Of a stretch of DNA of 64,000 bases, positions 1 through 11,254 are shown piece after piece (position 1 is the first letter of the stretch; each line of letters starts with the position of its first letter). This stretch comes from Lytechinus variegatus. Its lineage: Eukaryota > Echinodermata > Echinoidea > Temnopleuroida > Toxopneustidae. The position numbers and the translations under genes are program-made. The stretch spans positions 24,578,462 to 24,642,461 of the forward strand of contig NC_054753.1 in NCBI RefSeq assembly GCF_018143015.1, given 5' to 3'. The notes beneath the pieces were generated by a model, which was not told where the DNA came from, searched no databases, and saw nothing but the letters and a program-made list of their open reading frames with translations.

Positions 1-555
1 TTCTTCACAAGGCCTCCATGACAGAGTTCCTGTTTTGAAATGTCATGTTTTGAGTTTTGACTACTTTTTGTAAGTGCACATTGCTGATCTTCTTTTGATT
101 AAATCTGTTGTTCATTCTGTCTTGCTACATAAGAAAGACAAAAAAATAACTTTTGTTTATATCACTGTTCCCTTTTTTTTTACAATTCAGGGTTTGAAAG
201 GTTGTTGGGTTTTTTTTTTCAAGTTGAATTTGATTTCGAATACACTGTGTATGACCAGACCATTATATCAGTATATAACACTTTGTATCAGCAACTGTTT
301 TGTTTTTGTTTTTTACTGTGGAATTCATGTTCACTTCAACTTTTTTTATTTTGTTCACACATGTCTAATGTATTACACCAGTGGAAAACAAATTTCTTTA
401 TAATCATGTTTGCGGAGACAAAATAAATATCTTGTATCTTGTATATTTTAACATGAAGATTCATATTTTGTTAAGAATTCAACAAAATCCCTTCTTGGTT
501 CCATCTACATGGACAGAGTGTTTGCAATATAGATGTATTTGTTTTGTATACCTGA

Positions 556-699
556 GGCCCGTTGCATAAAACTTTTTACCTGAGAAAACTCTGGTAAAAC
601 TGAAAACTAAGGTTAGTCTGATTTCTGCCATTGACTTTAACACAGGGCAAAAACTCCGGTAAAAAAACCCTCAGGTAAAAAGTTTTATGCAACAGGCCC
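556..699. mobile_element. Short inverted-repeat element (MITE), GGCCCGTTGCATAAAA type
   Basis: The 144-bp segment starts GGCCCGTTGCATAAAACTTT and ends with the near-exact inverse. The two ends pair over about 29 bp, running in to CTGAG / CTCAG. There is no coding capacity. A short non-autonomous DNA transposon fits this structure best; I could not define a target-site duplication. Confidence 0.75.
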
Positions 700-3600
700 C
701 TGTTGGGTGGGTTACTTTTCTCAAATTTCCATCACTTTGGCAACACTCAATAGTTTTACATGTATTTATGCATGAAAACTGGAAATAAATTGCAATAGAG
801 TAGACTCATAAAATAAGCAAACATAAAAAGAAGAAAAAGTACTTTATCATCCTACAATTAGAGGAGTCATAGACATTTGTAAAAAGCAGAAATTCGCTGT
901 GGCAAGGATTTTTTTTTTCATTTGTATATTTAAACATCAAAACCTCAGAGGAAGGGCAAATGGCGGTTGCTAAGTGAGCACTTTCTAGTTTTGTTTACTT
1001 CCATATTTTTGCTGGTTTGGAGAAGGGAAGTGCGAATCAATGCGCAACCAAAAATATCTCTCCCATGCATTTTGTCTCTCCATCTTGGAGCTCTTTTCCT
1101 TCTTGATTTAATCATGTGTTGCCGAGGGCTTTCTATAACATCCTTCCCAGCTAGAGTAGAGTGGACTTGCAATGATTTTTCTCTCTTGCTCCAGAGTTCA
1201 AGTTTATTCAGGACTTCTACATGAAGTCATTCACGTGCATGTAGTCATATACTGTCTCCACCGAGTCCATTTTACTTGGCTGACATTTACTGTTTATGTT
1301 CAATTATAAAATACTTCTCTAAGTTCTCTGCACTACGTGACGTACTATGTAAGATTGCGACGATCAGTGCACTATTTGTTATCATTCTCATCCATCTACC
1401 TCTTGGACACAGAAAAGGGGCCCATTTCACTAATGAAAATCAAATTTGCTATAACAATTTAAAGCTACTGAAATCCTTCAATCTAATTGGTTGATAACAA
1501 GTCTTTATGAAACAGTTCCGGGGGGGGGCACAATCAAGCTTTATAGCGATTGATCATTCAGTTAGTTTGTATCCATGGTTGATTACATAAACATAATTAA
1601 ATTGATGTAACACTATCAATTGCAAAAATCAGTTGATAAATTGCTAATCTTTGTGTTATAAGGTATGGTTTAACAACTTTGAAAAAAAAAATCATGAAAA
1701 CTATACAAGTACCTGTAGGCCTGCATGTACATGTATATACACTTTTTACATGTTGAAAAGCAGGCTACCCTCTGGCAATGCAGATTTAAAAATATATCGG
1801 CTGCCTTCCCCCTTTTTAATTTAAACATGTTCAATAAGTAGGCCCCCCTTTAAAACACTCCTTATCGGGGCCTGCCATCTACTTCTGTATATCAAGTACC
1901 ATTGGCATTGCAGCAGAAGAGAATGATGCAAATTTTCTTCTCCTCCCGCAGAGCAATGAATAAAGATGAGACTTGCTCAACCCTGGGGCGAACAAAAAAA
2001 TAAATAAAAAAGGGATAAAAAAAGGAATAGAAATTGGAACTAGTAAAACAAAAAAGACGGGATAATCAGTTCTCAATTCAGCTCATGAGCTGGAAATATA
2101 TACAACCTTTATTAAGTTTTGGTGAAAAATATATTAATTTTTTCCCTAAATCTTGCAACATACAATACATGTATCTTCTAGTCCTAGTCATGATTAGGGG
2201 GTTCAATTTGATTTCCAATCTTCTTAACCATTTTCACCCCATTTGCTCGTGCTACAAAGAAAGGTCATGATTGTCATGCCAGTAGCCTTGTCCTTTTATA
2301 AATTCATGGAAAAATTGACTTGAAACCAAGGGATCTATACTCAAGTTAACAACAACAACCCAAACAAAAATTAAGATAAATCATTAGATTGTAAAAAAAA
2401 ACTAGGACAAGTTGTGCGAATGATTAATTACACTCATTGCAGTTTCCGTATTGAATATTCTTACTACATTTACCGCATCTCTCTTTCCAATGGCAATACA
2501 TGTAGTAAAGCTGGTTAATATTCAACAGCTAAAATCAATACAAAAAAACACCACATAATAAAACTAAAAAGAAAAGAAACAACAGTTTGGTCAATGGTCA
2601 ATTGATTTATCTACAAACTTCTAACCATTCAATTCCTTCTTTTTTTTAGACACAGGCCCAAGTTGTTTACAACGCTCCTTTTCCCATTGGTTTTGCACAG
2701 TGATGCAGTTGTGTGTGAACAATGTGAAAAGAAGCCTGTGTGTGTACAGGCACAGTTCCTTGATTTGTGTGTTTGGGCAGTTGGCACTGGACTGTGTTGA
2801 ATTTCTACACAACACACGCACAAAATGAATGGGGACCGCTCCATAGCTTATGCACAATGTGTGTGCATACTACAGTTTCAAAAGCTTTGCTTTATAGTTA
2901 TGGAATACAATGCAGGGAGGCCTTCCATTGGTTCAAACTATCATTTTCAAACCTTTGTAATCATTTGAAGCTTTAACAGGATATTTAGACCCAGATAAGC
3001 AACATGCAAAACAATTTTTGAATTTATCAACTACAGAGATTTTCCATGCACATATGCCTACATTTCTTCACTGTAGTCAACTTGACTTGTACAGTAGACC
3101 TACATTCAATGTAGTAAACTTTAGTAAAAATGCTAGTTACAAAATGACTGTAGTAAATCTTCAGAGTAAAAACTTCGCTAAAAGAGAGTAGTAGGTCAAC
3201 ATGTTTATTGTTCATTTTCTGTAACTGCTGCTCACTTGCTCTGACTACTGGCAAATCCAGATAAAATCTGATTTTTTTTTCTCCAAACCAAATCAATGGG
3301 TGAAAGGTGGGGCGAATCCCTTAACATTAGCCTGGTAATTGGTATAATATACAAAGGGCTGTTGTTTTTTTTTTCAAACTAAAGCCCTAAAATTATTTAA
3401 TCCAGAACTCAAAGGAGATAAGATTGCATCTTTACAACAAACAAATATTTAAAAATCCTGTGCAAATGTCTTTTGTGAAGATGAAATTTCAACATTGATT
3501 CTTTTTCTTATAAAGAGACTCTACAGAAAGTATATCTAGACATTCCACTGGAAATGTTCAGTGTACAAGTATTAAGCAGGCCTGATGCATAGGATTATAT

Positions 3601-3754
3601 ACAATGTAGCCTACATGTAGGCCTATGTAAGAATATAATATATGCTCCTGTACATGCAGGTGCTTCAAACACAGAATATCTACATGTAAATTGTAGGCCA
3701 ATATGTATTTTTTTTTCAGTTTGTATACCTGGTAAATTGTACAAGTGAAGGACC

Positions 3755-3838
3755 TGCAGTTGCAGTACATGTATTTTACAAATACCTGCAGTACATGTAT
3801 TTTACAAATACCTGCAGTACATGTATTTTACAAATACA
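3755..3838. repeat. Three-copy 28-bp tandem repeat
   Basis: The word TGCAGTACATGTATTTTACA recurs three times at about 28-bp spacing, the copies joined by AATACC. Two of the copies are essentially identical. It is a small local tandem duplication built around TACATGTA. Confidence 0.85.
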
Positions 3839-5088
3839 CGTACATGAAATAAAATCTAGGCCTGGGCCTTTATCCACAGGAAATCATGTTAGGACTAAAA
3901 TACATTTTACAAAAACTTTCATGCTATTGTAAACTGTACATGTACATGCACAGTGTAGGGTCTGTGTTCTCTTCACACTGCACAAAATAGGGTCTATGCC
4001 TGAGCATTGTAATGTGCACTTCAGCACCCAATGTTCTTTACATGGCTGCAATACTATTGATGGTTGTTTAAGAGAAAGTTGTAGGGCTAAAACCTGGAAA
4101 GACACCAAGTGAGGACCCTATCCCATTTTTTTTATCAAGGGCCTATTACTTATTTAGACTTTCATTGATTTCCTTCCTAAAACAAGTCATTTCGTAAGTC
4201 ATGTTGGCTGACTGTACAGTGTATATATTTTTTTTTAATTGCATTCTCCACAAGTACAGGTTTAGATCTTGTCATTTACTTGTGTTATAGATTGCCCAAC
4301 TAAATGAGGGGTTGGCACATCTGTACATGAATCGCACTAGGGTCTTATTTATTTTGATTTATATTATCCATACAATGTAAGCCTACATGTACATGCCACT
4401 GTCCTTAAATCAGTGATATGATAAAGTTTTCTGGTTCAAAATAGACCATCATAAGATCTATTGAACAATCAATTTTTTTTTGCATAGATGAATATGAAAA
4501 TGAATCTCACTTAAGCCAATATTGCCAATGCACACCAGTGTATGGGTGGGTACATGTATCACCACTTTTCCAACATAGTGTTCAAGTGTTCATCCAAATT
4601 GCAAAAAAAAAGATATATTACATGCAGCAGCAAATCCAACATTTGATTTTTGTTTCTAAATACCATCACAAAATTTTCTGTATTGCAATGTTGCTTTAGT
4701 ACATGTAGATCTACATGAAAACACAATTTTTGTGAAAACAACAACTGGTGAATACGCCAGAACGATTGTGACAAATATATTATGCCAAACTATTGGCTTT
4801 ATACCTGTGGCTAGATCTTTTTATCTACATGTAGCCTAGACTAGGGTGCAGATCTAGATCTATAGGCCTTCCAAACTAGATTAATTTAAAAAAAACATTT
4901 CAAAATTCAAGAAATATCAAACCAATTCATGCTGCATGTAGACACATAGTAAATGTGTATTAAACATGCAATGTATTATGAATTATTTTTAAAAATCAAA
5001 TACATGTACTGTAGGCCCTATATTTATGAACCTATATGTACAAATAGGATCTAGATCTAATTCTTGGTGCAATGGTGCTTTCTCATTT

Positions 5089-5685
5089 TTAAAGGACAAG
5101 TCCAACCCAACAAAAACTTGATTTGAATAAAAAGAGAAAAATTCAACTAGCATAACACTGAAAATTTCATCAAAATCGGATGTAAAATAAGAAAGTTATG
5201 GCATTTTAAAGTTTCGCTTATTTTCAACAAAATAGTTATATGAACGAGCCAGTTATATCCAAATGAGAGTTGATGACATCACTCACTTACTATTTTTTTT
5301 GTATTTTATTTTATGAAATATGAAATATTTTAATTTTTTCGTCATTGTCATGTGAAATGAAGTGTCATTCCTCCCTGAACTTGTGGAATTCCATTATTTT
5401 AACATTTTGTGCTTCAGACAAGGAGGTCCTAATTGTCAAATTTGTACAAATTGAAATATTGTATGATTCAAAAAAAAAAGAAAAAAGAAATAGTGAGTGA
5501 GTGACATCATCGATGCTCATTTGGATGTAAGTGGCTCGTTCATATATCTATTTTGTTGAAAATAAGCAAAACTTTGAAATGTCATAACTTTCTTATTTTA
5601 CATCCGATTTTGATAAAATTTTCAGCATTGTGCTCGTCTAATTTTTCTCTATTGATTCAAATCAACATTTTCTGTTGACCTTTAA
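5089..5685. mobile_element. TTAA-flanked element with arms of about 195 bp
   Basis: Left arm 5,091-5,286 and right arm about 5,490-5,681 are inverted copies of each other. The loop is AT-rich and about 200 bp long. TTAA lies at both outer edges (5,089-5,092 and 5,682-5,685), which fits a TTAA target such as piggyBac-like elements use, although TTAA may simply be part of the terminal repeat. Each arm holds CTGAAAATTTCATCAAAATC, or its diverged inverse in the right arm; the same core occurs in the element at 15.5 kb. No transposase frame is seen. Confidence 0.75.
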
Positions 5686-6416
5686 GGATAAATTTGTGGA
5701 GAATTTTGCTTTTAAAATGACATTGCTCTTACATGTACCGGTATACCTTCGTAAAACAGTAATAATTTCTTTAATATTTAATAAATCTACCTCGACTCTA
5801 AATATGAATCATCAATCTACATGTAGATCGAATTCATCAATCACATCGACACAAATATTACAATTAGGCCTAATTGAAAATTATTTCCAGAAAAAAAAAA
5901 ACATGGTGAAGAGAAGAAAAAATAGGAAACCAAAAAATTAGATCATGATCAAGAAAATGTGCTAAATGAATGGTAGATATACTAGTAATTAATACATTTA
6001 GCTGTCAAAGATTCCAAGCGTTCAAATTTAATTTCGAGATTCTAACCCTTTTTTCTGGACCTGCTACAGCAATATTTATTGTGCATGAATCTGCCTATCG
6101 TCAGCGTAGGCGACGACTCCAAAACATACACCTCGTGCAGGATTTCCAACAGCCGTTAACGTTTAAAATAAAACGACGTACCGATCGGAGATTTGCAATA
6201 GATTACAAGAAAAAAATATCGATATTATATGATGAATTATGTCCTTGAACAATTTTTCTACGATAAAATTTACATCAACAAGAATTCAAACCAATAGAAA
6301 GAGCTTAAATCTGTAAATTTGTAACGCAAAGTTTAAATACTACTCGAGTGTTTTACGCGCAGTTTGTATGCGGTTTGTGTACAAATGGAATTGGCTAAAT
6401 TTTGAGTCACACTTAC

Positions 6417-6508
6417 CGTTTGAAATGCTCCAAAACCTTGTCTTCTCGAATATTATCCGGTAAATTTCCAACCCAAAGATGCCTGGTTTCGCGCACCATG
6501 CTTGCCAT
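6417..6508 (-). CDS. SPEN: SPEN (Split ends / MINT / SHARP) homologue, first coding exon
   Basis: Read on the minus strand, the exon begins M-A-S-M followed by VRETRHLWVGNLPDNIRED and then KVLEHFK, ending inside an Arg codon at a consensus donor (GTAAGTG). This matches the N-terminus of animal SPEN, which in human starts MVRETRHLWVGNLPENVREE and continues IIEHFKR; it is beta-1 (RNP2) and helix 1 of RRM1. An in-frame TGA lies two codons upstream of the first Met, so this is the translation start. The start could be Met1 (6,508) or Met4 (6,499), the latter matching the vertebrate start. SPEN proteins are very large nuclear RNA-binding corepressors with N-terminal RRMs and a C-terminal SPOC domain, acting in Notch and nuclear-receptor repression. 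The rest of the gene lies left of the window. Recognition rests on about 27 residues, but the match is close and splice site and frame agree. Confidence 0.9.
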
Positions 6509-6800
6509 GGGTCATAGTCCCGGTTAAAATCCTATTAAATATCTCGAAATCAACGTTATTTTAGGGCGTGAAATCCACATTATATTTCCAGCGTAGAGTA
6601 GTAAGAAGCGAACGTTGGAGATTGTTGATAGCCGCAGCTCGTACACGTACGGTTGGCCTGTAGTGAAATTCAAGCAAAACTTAGCCCAGCGTTCTGGCGC
6701 TAAGCTGGCTGGCGGTCCGGTCGGGAGCTTGTGAGGCCCAAAAAGCCGTGTCGTGGTTTGTGGATGACGTCATTTTCAATCGTCCCGTGAATACACAACG
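6509..6800 (-). promoter_or_regulatory. SPEN 5' UTR and promoter region with CRE palindrome
   Basis: The DNA just upstream of the SPEN start is richer in CpG and GC than either flank, especially 6,600-6,790. A full CRE/ATF palindrome, TGACGTCA, lies at 6,765-6,772, about 260 bp from the start codon. No TATA box stands out. The transcription start cannot be placed from sequence. The promoter role is inferred from position and composition. Confidence 0.5.
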
Positions 6801-9800
6801 CACAACGGTCAATACACAGAAACACAAATACACACACTCGTGCATTCTATATGTATCCGTTGTATACTGTGCATTGCATTGCATGCAGTGCATGTGCGCT
6901 AGCGCTATACAGCGTAATTTGTATTGCGACGAAATTTTCCTCTGCTTTTTACATACAGCGTAAACTGCTGAGCCTTTGCCTTGAAAATTTCACTTAAATA
7001 TATGTTTCTCGAAGGATATTAATGCGATTTTATCCTGGAATATACTTGGAACATACTCTGGGATAACTTAATTCGGATTAAGTTGTGATGTTATGTGTAA
7101 AATCTTTTCATTTCGCTGTTGAAATGGAACTCTTCAGACAAAGACGAGACAAAGGCAGAGCACATTATACAGTATGCGCCAGAGGAAAAACAATCGGGTG
7201 GGGCCGTGTCTTTCGCCATTTTTGAGAGACTTTACTCCTGGAATACTGGAATTATACACTCAATATATACCCTTAAATTAATGTCCTTACTAATTTCACA
7301 TTAACATATATATGTATTGTGAGGTAAATCATAAATTATGCGTGTTTGCGCCATGAAAATTCAAAGACAAAATTGCTTATCCAAAAACAAAATGGCGGCT
7401 AGCTCATTATGGTTAACCCATATTTGAGGACTTTCTTTCCTCTACAAAAGGATATACATGTATCTTTTCTCATGATTGTTATGGCTCGTTTTCCCGTTCG
7501 ATTATCTATAAGGTCATAATCTTACAAGTAGAATAACCTGGAAGTATTGTTAACCCTTTTTCGGGTTAGCTTTTGTTTCATAGTTTGTTGAAGAGTTCTT
7601 TGTGTCTCGATTTGAATAATAGACATCGCTGCATATCTGCTTGCTGCTTGGGCATTTTTTTTCCGGGGGGCTACATGTAGGTTGTTCTTTTGTTATGTAT
7701 CGTTTTGCTGTTTTATGTAGATTTTGTTCTCTCTGTAACCATGTTGGCCCTTTTTTAATCATTGTTATACTCATTTGTGTAATCACCATTTGATATATAT
7801 GGCACTACCTGTGGTATGCCTGTTTGTTGCATGTTGCATTGTTTCATCTTTTTCAATTGCTTGAAATTCATGAATCACGGCCATACTTGCTTCGACTTTC
7901 AACAATTATTATTAGCTATATTATTTTAGCATGACGTTAAAATAGGCCAGGAAATTAAGAGGATGTTTAAGTCATTTTTTAGATATGTTTGAAGATGAAG
8001 ATCTACTTTAAAAACAAAATGAACATACATGTCGTGTACCTACATGTACACATAAGGCTAAAGCCGCTAAACTTGGTTTGCAAGTTGATAATCGGGTGCA
8101 TCGTATGAAACTATGTGAAAATAATTTTGTGAATAGTGAACTTGTTTTCTCTTTCGACTTCAATGTATCCGTCAGTTTCGCCAAAAAAGGGGATTATTCA
8201 GTTGGATTCATTACAGTAAAGCCCGCTCTGTTGAGGGGCCGGGGAAACACCACTGCGTAGTCCTTTAGAACAACGGTTGCCAATTTTCGCTTACGTGGCA
8301 TCGCCCAATTATCACTGAAGATTTATCGATTTTATTATATTTTTTTACCCCATCTCACCCTAACCGACTGAACAATGCCCACGTCTTTGTATACTTTCCA
8401 TTGATTTCTCTATCCACACAAGTGCCTGGGATATGTGTGTTCATGGTACATGGTGATTATCTACCTTGGTTGCCATGACGACAGCACATAGAGGATAATT
8501 CTTGGCGAAGCGTGACAATCAATGGGCCTTTGGGGCGAGGAACCCCTTTCAACGCCGCCGGCTTATATCGACCAAGTAAAAAAAAAACCGGTCCGAGGGG
8601 GCATTGTGAAAAATATTGAATGGACCATTGTTTTGAAGGACTTCTCAAAGAAAAACCATAAGGGCAGTGCAGTGTGCATGAGTGGCTTCTCTGTTTTCTA
8701 CTCCTTACTCACCGCCCAGGCCCCCTCAAATTCGGAAATTATTGGTGATTGCTAACTCAAGTTATACTTGACGCTTAGACAACAAAATCCTCACTGTTTT
8801 TATGGTAATTTTGTGCACTCTTTGATTATTTTTTCTTCTTTTTTTCACCATGTATGCCTATATTTATTATATCAATGGACTGGACTGGAGTATGTCTTGT
8901 ACACCCCATCCGACCGTGCAACTTGATTTGGGCTGTATGAAATATTTTTTATATTTATTTATTTATTTTGGCCGGAATAATAACCCTTGGCAAGAGACAC
9001 ATCCACACAAAATGCCGCCCTCCAAATCCTGCATTGTCTGATATCTTTCGACAGTGAAAACTTTGTTGGTTTATAATCGTCAACAATTTATAGATATATA
9101 TAAATATTTACTTATAGATGCCGCAATTTATTTTGTCTGTATAGGTTCATCGCAACTATATTTTGACCATATTACTTTGTTCTGTTGAAAATGAAATAAA
9201 ATAAATTGAAATTGAAAAATTAATATCAGATTGTATTCTTTTAGCAAAATGTGTTTGATAACGTGAAATATTCCAATTCAAACTGATATATTTTAAGAGG
9301 GGTTATTACTCAATAGGTCTATATAGTTTGAAAAAAAAAAATATTGATTTTATCACTCTAAGCATTTTCTATCTTTCGCTTGTTTTGTTTCCACTGTAAG
9401 CCTATATACACTGTACATGTTGTTATTTTCGATACTCGTGCAGAAAAAAAAGAAATTAACGGAAATTATAATAGTTTGGCGGTCTGAATCGTACACTAAT
9501 CCGCACTTGCCACGTTGAAGGTTATTAATAACTTATGACTCAAAGACATGTGTTATTTATCACTAGATCTTGCAGATTACACGTCGCACGCAAGGTTTCT
9601 CATTCTTGCTCCATGCACATTAATTATTGTACATAATAAATATTTTGTATTATATTCTCGATAGTACTTTAGAATGTATGTATATAGGCCCTGATGCATG
9701 TCCCAGTCTTCTTTACCTCATAAACTTAAACTGATCGAAGTATGTACTCTAAATGGAATTTTTAAATAATTCCAAGTGGACGGTATACTTAGGGACCAAT

Positions 9801-9899
9801 CAGGTTGTGGATTTAGTTTGAATCCTAACAAAAAATTGAGATTTTAATTTAAATTTTAATCCTTTGAAGTTTATAGTACATTCGATACAGTTCACCTGG
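6801..9899. other. Intergenic DNA between the SPEN promoter and a MITE
   Basis: I see no gene here. Open frames are short and lack coding character. The stretch is AT-rich, and 8,470-8,760 is a locally GC-richer patch with no recognisable product. The interval 8,850-9,217 ends in AAATGAAATAAAATAAATTG, which resembles the 3' ends of CR1/L2-like LINEs and is listed separately. Confidence 0.5.
8850..9217 (+). mobile_element. Possible LINE 3' end (CR1/L2-like tail)
   Basis: The last 50 bases read GTTCTGTTGAAAATGAAATA and then AAATAAATTGAAATTG, a tail form common at the 3' ends of CR1/L2-type LINEs in deuterostomes. No protein segment is recognisable upstream, so a host poly(A) region is an alternative. 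The left boundary is a guess. Confidence 0.35.
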
Positions 9900-10083
9900 T
9901 GGGTGCCTTTCATAAAGCTGTTCGTAAGTTAAGAGCGACTTTAAGAACGACTGGTGATCCTTTCTCATGGTAAATTATATTCACCATTAATGTTCATTGG
10001 TGATTATTTAGCACGTAAGAAAGGTTCACCAGTCGTTCTTAAAGTCGCTCTTAACTTACTAACAGCTTTATGAAACGGCCCCC
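9900..10083. mobile_element. MITE with ends of about 60 bp, TTTCATAAAGCTGTT type
   Basis: The left end (TTTCATAAAGCTGTTCGTAA, then GTTAAGAGCGACTTTAAGAA) is repeated inverted at the right end. The arms pair over about 60 bp around a short AT-rich centre. There is no coding capacity. It is a typical short non-autonomous DNA transposon. Confidence 0.8.
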
Positions 10084-10124
10084 TGGGGCCCAAGTTACAT
10101 GTATTAAATATACCTTTTAGATTT

Positions 10125-10131
<7 letters not shown>

Positions 10132-10164
<33 letters not shown>
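10132..10164. repeat. (AT)n microsatellite
   Basis: Sixteen or so uninterrupted AT dinucleotides. Confidence 0.95.
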
Positions 10165-10168
<4 letters not shown>

Positions 10169-11016
10169 ATCGCCTGGTCGTCCAAAATTTCAATCGTAAT
10201 ATATATGTTCTTTTCTATGTATGAAATCCTACATTCAAATACCTATCGTTATCAAAGTATATAGGTCGAATGAAGGAACTTCTTGGTCGAATGATCATTG
10301 TCAGGATCGCAAACGTGTCTTAATTTTGTCGGGATTTTTTTTTGGGGGGGGATGTGTAGGGGTTATTCACCTGCATTTGTTGTTTTCTTGTTCTTGTATT
10401 GTTTGAATCATAACTCTTGGCCTATGTATTGTTTCCTTTATTATTTTTATTTTCTATATATTTTGATTTAATACTTAGAGTCACATCAATTGACATTGAA
10501 ACAAAAAAATGAAACATAATAGGCCTAACACAAACTTAAGACCACCGAATAGGCAAAAGTCGTGTTCTCCTGCGGAATGGAGAACAAACAAAAGCAGTAA
10601 ATGAATTAGAAAGAAAAAATCCTCTTTCCTCTTTCTTTACACACACACGCAAATCCATACAGTACTGTTATTTTCAAGAAGAAGAATGTCTCGTTTATTT
10701 TGTTCTCGACCATGTTCCTTTGATCCTTTCTACTCCAATCTGATCGCGATTTCATAAAAATTTCCTTTGTTTACATGCAACGTCACAATCAATCGTATAT
10801 CAAACTACGCATGATTGAGATGACAAGTCATGCAATATGAGAAATGTAAACACAACAATAATGAGAGCCGGTTTGCCAACTGATTTCTAGTTACATGTGA
10901 TTTATTTTCTCACAGAATGCAAGAACAACAACCATGTTTGGTTTATATGTTCATACCTCTTTCGACCATGTCACATGAAATAATAACATTGATATAAACC
11001 TTATATATTTAACATT
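10165..11016. other. Intergenic DNA without recognisable features
   Basis: AT-rich sequence with only short open frames. A run of nine G occurs near 10,350. Nothing else is recognisable. Confidence 0.5.
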
Positions 11017-11254
11017 CACAGCAAAAACTGTGGTGTTAACCGGTGTACATAGAGAACCACACCAGTTCTTTTACACCGGTGTTAAATTGGTGGTGTTAGT
11101 TTTACACCTGTAGGTGTTATTACAACACCTTTGGTTGTTACATTTACGCTCTTCGGTGTTATGTTCAGTCTCTATGGTGTAATTTTAACACCTCAGGGTG
11201 TGGTCCTCTATTAGCACCAATTGTGTCAGTTTTAACACCACAGTTTTTACAGTG
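11017..11254 (+). mobile_element. GGTGTTAA-family MITE, copy 1
   Basis: It starts CACAGCAAAAACTGTGGTGT and ends with the inverse of CACTGTAAAAACTGTGGTGT, so the inverted ends are about 24 bp. The interior is packed with GGTGT and ACACC words, roughly fifteen in 238 bp. Four more copies lie at 23.9, 24.9, 28.6 and 38.4 kb. Flanks are TT on both sides here and TA on both sides in the 23.9 and 28.6 kb copies, suggesting a 2-bp target duplication of the Tc1/mariner kind. Confidence 0.85.

Larger units (their letters stand above)
1..6416 (-). other. Inferred first intron of the SPEN homologue
   Basis: This stretch follows the splice donor of the SPEN first coding exon on the minus strand, so it should be intron 1, continuing past the left edge. 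I found no second RRM1 exon in it. It is AT-rich, has no long open frame with coding character, and is dense in TACATGTA and GTAGGCCTA words. It contains an inverted-repeat element at 556-699, a three-copy 28-bp tandem repeat near 3,755-3,838, and a 0.6-kb TTAA-flanked inverted-repeat element at 5,089-5,685. The rest shows no recognisable feature. Intron status is inferred from the exon at 6.4 kb. Confidence 0.6.

Noticed and set aside
3184-3200. let-7-like word GAGAGTAGTAGGTCAA
   Set aside because: It differs from let-7 at several seed and 3' positions and no hairpin surrounds it.
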